From positions 1 to 5,516 of the forward strand of contig JAFGDC010000435.1 of the NCBI GenBank assembly GCA_016932295.1: a DNA stretch of 5,516 bases. The letters are read 5' to 3'. This document shows positions 1 through 5,392 of the stretch, one piece after another. The position numbers were made by a program, and so were the translations under genes. The notes under the pieces were generated by a model. It was not told the DNA's origin, ran no database searches, and saw only the letters and a program-made list of their open reading frames with translations. This DNA is from a candidate division CSSED10-310 bacterium (lineage in GTDB: Bacteria > CSSED10-310 > JAFGDC01). The first letter of the stretch is position 1; every line of letters begins with the position of its first letter.

Positions 1-5
1 CGGCT

Positions 6-33
6 GGCGCCACGCGCTCCCTTCGCTGGCGCT
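6..33. repeat. REP-like hairpin at the left edge
   Basis: GGCGCCA (6-12) pairs with TGGCGCT (27-33), with one G-T pair. After a bulged C13, GCG (14-16) pairs with CGC (24-26), leaving the 7-nt loop CTCCCTT. That gives about ten pairs in a compact GC-rich hairpin. The octamer GCTGGCGC also occurs twice in direct orientation (3-10 and 25-32). The shape resembles repetitive extragenic palindromes, but only one copy is visible, so repetition in the genome is not shown. Confidence 0.35.
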
Positions 34-38
34 GCGCT

Positions 39-65
39 GGGTCGTACCTCCTCCGGGGTCGTACC
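39..65. repeat. 10-bp direct repeat, 17-bp period
   Basis: GGGTCGTACC occurs at 39-48 and again, identically, at 56-65. The 7 bp between copies is TCCTCCG. This may be the edge of a larger repeat family extending left of the window. No protein-coding explanation is apparent. Confidence 0.45.
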
Positions 66-213
66 CGGAATCTTGTAATGATCGTCGTGGTGCGTTGGCG
101 TTCAGTCTTCCACAGCACAAAGGATGCACTGCTGACGTTACTCGAACATGACAAGACGCGGTGAGCAGACAGGAGGTGGTGTCCTCATGAGGGAGTGAAC
201 CGACGGCCTTGGT

Positions 214-524
214 GTGCCGGGGCAACCCACTGGACTGACCAAACGAGCCACGTGCATGGCCTGATTGGTCCTTCTCTCCGCCCCCGCCATACCAGTGGCG
301 TTGATAAAGACACCACTGAAGGCACACGAAGGTGCTTTTCGTCGGGCAACCTCTCCTCACTATTGATTCACCTCAGCTTATATCGAAACAAAAGTGCCTC
401 GCCGGCTCGAAAAACGGCATAAAAGCCTATCATCATTGCGCCCGACCTGCCGGACAGTCCGAAAACGGAGGGGGCTACGCCCGTTCAGATTCATGATCCG
501 TCGAACGGTAAGCGTGCCGGGGCA
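214..524. repeat. Two exact 11-bp copies, 300 bp apart
   Basis: GTGCCGGGGCA is present at 214-224 and at 514-524. Each copy is followed by GGACTG, after 7 bp (232-237) in the first and after 9 bp (534-539) in the second. The core TGCCGGGGCA is itself symmetrical (TGCC/GGCA). The sequence between the copies is not repeated. This could be a pair of protein-binding sites, remnants of a diverged repeat, or chance. Confidence 0.3.
293..339 (+). terminator. Tandem hairpins with short T-run (weak terminator candidate)
   Basis: Two hairpins lie back to back. CAGTGGCGT (293-301) pairs with ACACCACTG (310-318) with one mismatch and an 8-nt loop. Then AAGGCAC (319-325) pairs with GTGCTTT (332-338) through one G-U pair, around the loop ACGAAG. 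The second stem runs straight into TTTT (336-339). The T-run is short and mostly part of the stem, so intrinsic termination would be weak. A plus-strand transcript ending here would have to enter from the left of the window. Confidence 0.22.
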
Positions 525-583
525 GACACCAGGGGACTGGTGAATGGACCAGGCCGGGGAGCATGTCATGCGGTCGATGCCGC
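451..583. repeat. Cluster of short dyads
   Basis: Five small dyads follow each other: CGGACAGTCCG (451-461); GGGC/GCCC around TAC (472-482); CACCAG/CTGGTG around the loop GGGA (527-542); GCATG/CATGC around one base (561-571); and GCGG/CCGC around TCGATG (570-583). The 527-542 hairpin has a GNRA-type tetraloop on the plus strand. Its right arm could pair instead with CCAG at 549-552. The cluster lies downstream of the lipoprotein stop on the minus strand, so it may be a structured 3' region. No known RNA family is recognised. Confidence 0.3.
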
Positions 584-623
584 GGATGGTTCGCCTGGAT
601 TCAGTATCCGGCGTGAACCGTTC
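584..623. repeat. Long imperfect palindrome downstream of the lipoprotein gene
   Basis: The arms pair in three blocks. GGATGGTT (584-591) pairs with AACCGTTC (616-623), with two G-T pairs. CGCC (592-595) pairs with GGCG (610-613). GGAT (597-600) pairs with ATCC (606-609) around the 5-nt loop TCAGT. Bulges are T596 and TG 614-615. About 16 pairs form in total. It sits some 70 bp past the stop of the minus-strand gene, which would suit a transcript-end stabiliser or REP-type element. No T-run follows on either strand, so it is not a classical intrinsic terminator. Confidence 0.45.
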
Positions 624-691
624 CGTCCACTGGAGTGCAGTATGATCACCAACTGCGGTTGAAGGGCCCGTGACGGCAGCAGCAAGCCATG

Positions 692-1102
692 TCAAAAAGC
701 CATGTGTCTTGGCAGGTTGGATCTGAAATCCTTCACACTCCAGAGTTTGGTCTCTGGATTCTTGACCACCACGATGACCGTGTAGTCATGAGACGGCGCA
801 TAATACAGAATGGCTCGATATTCGAGCGCATCCACCTGGCGCATCTCCTTCAGCACGGCTCGTCCCACCGCCTTCACCGCTTCCCGTTGATTCATGCACC
901 AGAGCTGGAATCGTTGGCTGCTGTCAAATTCGTCGAAGCGCAGCTCCGGGGTCATCATTTCCCATCCCAGCTCGAAGTTACAGTTTACAAGCGCTTCCTG
1001 AAAGACCTTCACGGTATCCTCGGGCCGGCGTCGCGGATTGTCCGAGTCGCAGGCCGTCAGTATGCCGACCAGCAATAGTGTATAAACGGCTTGGCGCTGC
1101 AT
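692..1102 (-). CDS. Small predicted lipoprotein, possibly NTF2-like fold
   Basis: This gene encodes 136 residues. The N-terminus is a lipoprotein signal: a short basic start (MQRQ), a hydrophobic stretch at residues 5-16 and the lipobox L15-T16-A17-C18, so Cys18 should be lipidated and become the first mature residue. Asp19 at +2 is, in E. coli, the signal that keeps a lipoprotein in the inner membrane. The start at 1102 is chosen because the signal peptide begins there and a G-run (minus strand of 1108-1113) lies 5 nt upstream. The same frame is open further upstream, but a longer form would bury the signal. The mature part begins PEDTVKVFQEAL, then has acidic and aromatic segments and ends in beta-like stretches (YTVIVVVKNPETKLWSVKDF). 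This resembles small NTF2-like or DUF4878-type lipoproteins, but that is inference from pattern only. Cys41 and Cys69 could form a disulfide. It is divergent from the kinase gene. Role unknown. Confidence 0.8.
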   Translation of the reverse strand: MQRQAVYTLLLVGILTACDSDNPRRRPEDTVKVFQEALVNCNFELGWEMMTPELRFDEFDSSQRFQLWCMNQREAVKAVGRAVLKEMRQVDALEYRAILYYAPSHDYTVIVVVKNPETKLWSVKDFRSNLPRHMAF

Positions 1103-1123
1103 GGATTCCCCCCTGCCGGTGTT

Positions 1124-1150
1124 GCATGCGGCATGCCCGAGCCTGCATGC
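1124..1150. promoter_or_regulatory. Three GCATGC palindromes at the lipoprotein promoter (possible operator)
   Basis: The palindromic hexamer GCATGC occurs at 1124-1129, 1131-1136 and 1145-1150. Copies start 7 and 14 bp apart. The outer two share the longer form TGCATGC (1123-1129 and 1144-1150), exactly 21 bp apart, about two helical turns. The right copy overlaps the predicted -10 of the minus-strand promoter and the other two cover its early transcribed region. That is the position expected of a repressor site, but no regulator is known for it. Confidence 0.3.
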
Positions 1151-1175
1151 TAGACAACCTGCGCGTTTCTGGCAA
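1147..1175 (-). promoter_or_regulatory. Sigma70-like promoter for the lipoprotein gene
   Basis: On the minus strand TTGCCA (1175-1170, five of six against TTGACA) is followed after exactly 17 bp by TAGCAT (1152-1147, four of six against TATAAT). Transcription would begin near 1140, giving an untranslated leader of about 38 nt before the ATG at 1102. The position and spacing fit. The -10 is only moderately good. Confidence 0.45.
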
Positions 1176-1427
1176 GGGTCATCGTCGCGAGGACGGTGAC
1201 AATGGCGATTCGTGGCCTTTCCACGAGCAGGAGAGACGGGAAACCGGTACCAATTCCCCCAAGGAATTCCGTAGGTGATGGGCGATAAGGGAGCGCGGGT
1301 GATTTCAGTCGCCATCCCGGTGAAGAAACAGGAGGAGAATACTCGCCGTGCCCATACAAAAACCAGCCTCGGTCTTCTGCGTGACCCACTCCATCCAGGC
1401 GATGGATTTGGGCTTGTCCGGTCGAAC
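1176..1427. other. Central part of the divergent intergenic region, rich in dyads
   Basis: No convincing gene is present. Four dyads were found: TCGTGG/CCACGA (1210-1226), AATTCC/GGAATT (1252-1268), GATGGGCGA/TCGCCATC with one bulged G (1277-1285 and 1309-1316), and TCCATC/GATGGA (1390-1406). The first, second and fourth all have 6-bp arms around a 5-nt gap. A strong SD-like AGGAGGAG (1330-1337) precedes a 35-codon frame from GTG 1348 to TAG 1453-1455. Its spacing of 10 nt is long, its peptide is unremarkable and it runs into the kinase promoter, so I do not call it a gene. Confidence 0.4.
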
Positions 1428-1456
1428 TTGTCGTAGCCTGGGTAGCGCTCTATAGT
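1428..1456 (+). promoter_or_regulatory. Sigma70-like promoter for the kinase gene
   Basis: TTGTCG (1428-1433, four of six) and TATAGT (1451-1456, five of six) are separated by exactly 17 bp. Transcription would start near 1463. This leaves about 110 nt of leader before the preferred start at 1572, or about 22 nt before the alternative GTG at 1485. It is the best sigma70-like match noticed in the region on this strand. Confidence 0.45.
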
Positions 1457-1561
1457 GAATGATGGTTGATGAAAAGTCAGACATGTGGGCGCGGCGTGGG
1501 TGGCGTCGGTCTGGTTCAGAACGGTGAAAACTCGGCCGAATCCAGGAAACGCCTTTCTCTC

Positions 1562-1574
1562 GGGAGTTGTTGTG
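1562..1574 (+). promoter_or_regulatory. Ribosome site that favours the GTG start at 1572
   Basis: GGGAG (1562-1566) lies 5 nt before GTG 1572-1574. The upstream in-frame GTG at 1485 is preceded only by a weak purine run (GAAAAG), so the site at 1572 is the better supported start. The two choices differ by 29 residues outside any recognised domain. Confidence 0.5.
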
Positions 1575-4500
1575 AATTACCCGACATCGGAAGATGACCT
1601 GATTCTGTCCACTGATTCGATCCCGGTGATGGTCCAGGAATTGGGGCAGAGATATTCACGATGGAAGAAACTGGCTCAGGGCGGCATGGGCGTGGTCTAC
1701 CGTGCCTTCGATCAGCATCGCCAGGAATGGGTGGCCATCAAATTTCTCAATCGACCCCAAGGCTTGAGTGAGAGCTCGATACGCAAATTCAAGCGGGAGT
1801 TTCTGGCCATATCGAGACTGGATCATCCCAATATCATCAAGGTCATGGAATTCGGCAAGTCGTTCGGTTGCTACTACTTCAGCATGGAGTACCTGGAAGG
1901 GGGCACGTTGCGTGATGCGCCTTTCTTCCAGCCGGCGGCTGTGGATGCTCCCGGCGGTGATGTGCGCGCCTCGCACCTGGGCGGCGTCTTGCTGCATACC
2001 CTGAGCGCTCTTTCGTATATACATTTTAACCAGATCGTGCATCGTGATCTTAAACCCGAGAATGTGTTCATCCTCCATGACGGCACGGTCAAACTGTTGG
2101 ATTTCGGATTGGTGCGGCCCCTGGAAATGTCATTCCTGACCACAACTCAGTCCAGTGATTTCGTCGGAACGCCTGCATACATGTCTCCCGAACAGGTGGT
2201 GAACAGCCGCGTTGATCATCGATCCGATCTGTACTCGTTTGGAATTATTCTGTATGAGGCATTGACCGGTTCACGACCATTCGATGCGCCGACCATCTGG
2301 GGTTTGATCAAACGACAGTTGGAGGAGCCGCCCCTGCCGCCTTCCGTTCTGATGCCCCACCTGGGCACCCGGTTCGATACCGTCTGCCTGCGCTTGTTGC
2401 ACAAGGACCCGGATCACCGCTATCAGAGCGCTGACGAAGTCATGGGGGAGTTGGCAAGGCTGTTGCCGGTGCCGGGTGAGCAGGGGTATCTCAAATATAC
2501 CGACCAGGACGGCGGCACTCCCCACGTGTTCGTCCCCAAGACCGTGGCTCGCGAACGGGAGATTCAGCACTTGCTCAGAACGCTCGAGGAAGTGTCCGAA
2601 AAAATGCGGCCAAGCATCCTGCTGGTGGAGGGTGAGGCCGGGATCGGCAAGTCACGCCTGCTGAGGGAGTTCAGAATTCGGTCTTCTCTCGGCGGCGTGC
2701 AGTTTCTCACCGGTCGTTGTGAAGGGAACGTTCACGCCGCCTTCTCCGGGTTCGAATCGATCCTGTTGGAATTGAAACGACTTGCGCAGCGATCATTCGG
2801 TGGCGAATGGGCCAGGTTCGAACGGGAGCAATGGCGGTGGATCGCGCCATATTGCGCCTCCGTGGACATGGACATGGCCGATCGGGGCGTGCCCATCAGT
2901 CCCGAGGATACACTGTTGTCGGAACTGGCTGACAATCGGTTTTGTGACATAGTCTGCCGTCTCATCGCCCAGATCGGCAGGGAGAAGCCCATCGTGATCC
3001 AGTTGGATGATGCCCACCACGCCGATCCGCCCGTTTGCCGACTGCTCGCGTACATGATTCGTGAGTTGTCCCGATTGGCCAGTGGAGGAGAAGGTACCGC
3101 TGTCATGCTGGTGATGGCGTATCGCGGAACCGAGTTGGAGGGGGCGGACCGGGCTTTTTCATCCATACTCCGCCAGTGTGAGGAGAAAGGCACCTGCGAG
3201 CGGTTGCGGATCAGCGCTCTCTCCCTGGCTGACTCGGCGATGATGATCCAGTCGATGTTGGGTGCCTGGGCGCCGCCTCATACCATTGCCAAGCGATTGT
3301 ATGACAAGACCAGGGGGAACCCATATTTCCTTGAAGAATTGGTGCGCGAGCTGGTCGAGTCGGGTTACCTCCATCGAAACGAGGATTCCTGGCAGTTGCG
3401 CACGACGGAAATGGTGAGACAGGGGCGGCGGGTCGTCCCCGAGTTGCATCTGCCCATACCACGCGCGGTCCGCGATGTGGTCATGGCGCGCTTCAAAGGC
3501 CTGCCTGACGATCTGCGGAAAACAGTGGAGGCGGCTGCGTGTCTCGGCGTCGCCTTTCCCTTTGAGCACCTGCTGGCCACGCTGCGCTGCGGTGAACTGA
3601 CTGCTCTCGGCCAGGTCGACCTCCTGTTGAAACGCCAGATTTTCAGCGAGGAACCCCGTGGCGATGTGTTGTGGATTTCATTTCAGAATGACCTGTTCCG
3701 GGAAGTCTTGTACGGATGTATCGAGCCGACCCGGAGGATCGTCCTGCATGAGGAAATCGGCCATGCCCTGCGGCGGTACCGGGAAACGGGCGGTGAGATC
3801 GGCGTGGAGTATCTGGCCGACCATTATCTGAAATCGTCGAACAAAAAGTATGCCGTGCAGTACGGACTACAGTCAATCCGGCGAGCGCTCGCGAACAGGC
3901 GATATGAGCGCGCCGCTGGTGAGTGCGAAACATTGTTGGCCATGATCGATTCCGGACCGGAAAAGAGAGCGAAGGAACAGGTTCTCATGCTGCTCATGAG
4001 AGCCCTCATGTACACCGGTGACAGCGAGGGTGTCGAGCAGATGGGGAAGGAACTGCTTGCTCATACCAGGAGTGCGACTCTGAAAGCCAGGGTCTACACG
4101 AATCTTGGTTCCTGTCGCCAACGTCGGGGCGAATGGGATAAGGCGCTGGAGCAGTATCGCGCCGCCCGGGCGGCTCTGGGGAAGCGCTCGGCTGTCAAAC
4201 AACGGGCGGCACTCGCGTGGCGCTCCGCGGAATGCCTCCGGCGCAAGGGTGATCCGGAGACCGCTGGTGTGGTGTGCGCCCGCGCACTGTCGGTCCTGGC
4301 GGACTCGCGCTGTCGCCGGGAACGAATCTGTCTTGAATCTGTCCAGGCCTTCGCACTCATGCAGACAGGCGATTTTGACACGGCCGAGATCTTGCTTTCC
4401 AAGGCGGTGAGTCACACAAGACCAGCCCGTTACCTGGCGCTGCGCATTCAACTGCTCTCTGGTCTGACCGCGCTCCATTGGCACAAGAACGATTACGACA

Positions 4501-5321
4501 AGGCGATTGTGAACGCCGAAAAACTGCTGAATCTGTCGCGGCGCGTGCACTTCACGGACGGAATCAGGCAAAATCTCGCCAATCTCGCCACCATGCACAT
4601 CAAACGCGCCCGATATGACACGGCAAAGGTTCAACTGGAGGAATGCCTGGAGCTGGCCAGGCGGTTCGAGGATAATTACCAGATCGCCAAATGCACGAAT
4701 GAGCTGGGCTTGATCCATCTGAACCGGGGGGAGCTGTCGACCGCTCGCGATAGATTCGAAACCGCCCTGGGACTGGCCGACAAGCTTGATGTTAAGCTCC
4801 TCATGGCATGCATCCTGGATAATCTCGCCATAACTCGGATGCACAGCGGGGAATACGATCAGGCTGAACGGGATCTGAACGCCAGCCTGGCGAAAAAGGA
4901 GCAGTTGCGCGATGCTGCCGGTTGCGCGCAGACGCTGTGCTACCTGGCGGACATATATCTCCGTTCGAACAGGATCGAGGATGCGGAACGAGCCGTTGCA
5001 CTCGCCGATGCCAGGGATGCCCGACAATCCAACCGTGAAGTACGGGTAATACTCAACCTGAGACGCGCTGACCTTGACATCCATCATCGCGATTACAACA
5101 AGGCGCTCGCCACCATACAGCAAACCATGATGTCGGCACGTGAACTACAGATTCCCGAAGTGCTTGGTATCGCCTTTCGACTGGCGGCGAAAGCTCACAG
5201 CGGTTTGCACGATACCGACGGAGCCGAACGGGCGATTCAAAGCAGTATTGAAATATTCAAGGAACTACATGCGACGCATGAATTGAGAGAAAGTTACAAG
5301 GTTGCATCCGTTGTCATGTAG
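1572..5321 (+). CDS. Ser/Thr protein kinase with STAND-type ATPase and TPR array
   Basis: This is a 1249-residue cytosolic protein with no signal peptide or membrane segment seen; residues are counted from GTG 1572. Residues 28-298 form a complete Hanks-type kinase. The glycine loop is LAQGGMGVVY (34-43), with Ala35 in place of the usual first glycine. The rest is canonical: VAIK Lys57, probable helix-C Glu76, HRDLKPEN with Asp159 and Asn164, DFG Asp177, GTPAYMSPEQ (199-208) and Asp219. Thr190-192 and Ser194-195 in the activation loop are candidate phosphosites. Residues 320-550 form an AAA_16/STAND-like ATPase with Walker A GEAGIGKS (354-361) and Walker B IVIQLDDAHHAD (474-485). The helical part after it includes TRGNPYFLEELV (580-591), typical of MalT-like ATPases. 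From about 761 to 1232 there are roughly 12 TPR units of 34-40 residues, clearest near GSCRQRRGEWDKALEQYRAA. The architecture recalls PknK and the N-terminal part of cyanobacterial kinase-ATPase-histidine kinase hybrids, but no GAF or histidine kinase follows. An alternative start is GTG 1485 (1278 residues). Its physiological signal and substrate are unknown. Confidence 0.93.
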   Translation: MNYPTSEDDLILSTDSIPVMVQELGQRYSRWKKLAQGGMGVVYRAFDQHRQEWVAIKFLNRPQGLSESSIRKFKREFLAISRLDHPNIIKVMEFGKSFGCYYFSMEYLEGGTLRDAPFFQPAAVDAPGGDVRASHLGGVLLHTLSALSYIHFNQIVHRDLKPENVFILHDGTVKLLDFGLVRPLEMSFLTTTQSSDFVGTPAYMSPEQVVNSRVDHRSDLYSFGIILYEALTGSRPFDAPTIWGLIKRQLEEPPLPPSVLMPHLGTRFDTVCLRLLHKDPDHRYQSADEVMGELARLLPVPGEQGYLKYTDQDGGTPHVFVPKTVAREREIQHLLRTLEEVSEKMRPSILLVEGEAGIGKSRLLREFRIRSSLGGVQFLTGRCEGNVHAAFSGFESILLELKRLAQRSFGGEWARFEREQWRWIAPYCASVDMDMADRGVPISPEDTLLSELADNRFCDIVCRLIAQIGREKPIVIQLDDAHHADPPVCRLLAYMIRELSRLASGGEGTAVMLVMAYRGTELEGADRAFSSILRQCEEKGTCERLRISALSLADSAMMIQSMLGAWAPPHTIAKRLYDKTRGNPYFLEELVRELVESGYLHRNEDSWQLRTTEMVRQGRRVVPELHLPIPRAVRDVVMARFKGLPDDLRKTVEAAACLGVAFPFEHLLATLRCGELTALGQVDLLLKRQIFSEEPRGDVLWISFQNDLFREVLYGCIEPTRRIVLHEEIGHALRRYRETGGEIGVEYLADHYLKSSNKKYAVQYGLQSIRRALANRRYERAAGECETLLAMIDSGPEKRAKEQVLMLLMRALMYTGDSEGVEQMGKELLAHTRSATLKARVYTNLGSCRQRRGEWDKALEQYRAARAALGKRSAVKQRAALAWRSAECLRRKGDPETAGVVCARALSVLADSRCRRERICLESVQAFALMQTGDFDTAEILLSKAVSHTRPARYLALRIQLLSGLTALHWHKNDYDKAIVNAEKLLNLSRRVHFTDGIRQNLANLATMHIKRARYDTAKVQLEECLELARRFEDNYQIAKCTNELGLIHLNRGELSTARDRFETALGLADKLDVKLLMACILDNLAITRMHSGEYDQAERDLNASLAKKEQLRDAAGCAQTLCYLADIYLRSNRIEDAERAVALADARDARQSNREVRVILNLRRADLDIHHRDYNKALATIQQTMMSARELQIPEVLGIAFRLAAKAHSGLHDTDGAERAIQSSIEIFKELHATHELRESYKVASVVM

Positions 5322-5339
5322 CGCTATGTTGTATATATC
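5311..5339 (+). promoter_or_regulatory. Possible promoter for the downstream gene
   Basis: TTGTCA (5311-5316, five of six) lies inside the last codons of the kinase gene. After 17 bp comes TATATC (5334-5339, four of six), in the AT-rich stretch GTATATAT. Transcription would start near 5346, about 44 nt before the ATG at 5390. If active, the downstream gene could be expressed independently of the kinase. Read-through from the kinase gene is also plausible because no terminator was found between them. Confidence 0.35.
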
Positions 5340-5378
5340 CGTCAGGACGGTCGACTCAGCAGTCTATGACACAAAAAC

Positions 5379-5392
5379 AGGGGGTGTGTATG
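5379..5392 (+). promoter_or_regulatory. Ribosome site and start of the downstream gene
   Basis: AGGGGG (5379-5384) is 5 nt from ATG 5390-5392, a good spacing. An in-frame GTG at 5384 exists but would overlap the SD sequence, so ATG is preferred. ACACA (5369-5373) can pair with TGTGT (5385-5389), which would place the SD in an 11-nt loop directly against the start codon. Confidence 0.6.

Larger units (their letters stand above)
1..691. other. Left flank without a recognisable gene
   Basis: No reading frame here has a convincing start, ribosome site and protein-like composition together. The stretch is instead rich in short symmetrical elements: a hairpin at 6-33, a direct repeat at 39-65, hairpins at 293-318 and 319-338, and a cluster of dyads from 451 to 623. 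It lies downstream of the minus-strand lipoprotein gene, so part of it may be that gene's 3' untranslated region. A plus-strand frame open from the left edge and ending at TGA 162-164 could be the tail of an upstream gene, but its sequence suggests no family. No tRNA or rRNA signature was seen. Confidence 0.5.

Noticed and set aside
1..164. Plus-strand frame open from the left edge, ending at TGA 162
   Set aside because: Could be the tail of a gene outside the window, but the readable residues suggest no family and the first part overlaps repeats.
120..300. Possible group II intron or other ribozyme 5' end
   Set aside because: A GTGAGC start and structured sequence drew attention, but no domain V, no reverse transcriptase and no matching 3' end are visible.
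195..422. Plus-strand 75-codon frame in the left flank
   Set aside because: The frame must start at GTG 195 without a good SD, its composition is not protein-like, and it runs through two hairpins.
378..695. Minus-strand 105-codon frame directly after the lipoprotein gene
   Set aside because: It needs a TTG start that overlaps the lipoprotein stop, has no own SD, and its Arg/Thr/Ser-rich translation has no protein-like pattern. It also covers the hairpin cluster.
692..1315. Longer 207-residue form of the lipoprotein gene
   Set aside because: The extension would place the signal peptide and lipobox inside the protein and would start upstream of the predicted promoter. The ATG at 1102 has its own SD.
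3873..5123. Long minus-strand open frame of 416 codons inside the kinase gene
   Set aside because: It lies wholly antisense to the TPR region. Its translation shows no domain pattern, whereas the plus strand gives clear TPR repeats. It is a by-product of codon use in the real gene.
5339..5350. CCGTCAGGACGG dyad after the kinase stop as a terminator
   Set aside because: The stem is only four or five pairs and no T-run follows, so intrinsic termination is unlikely.
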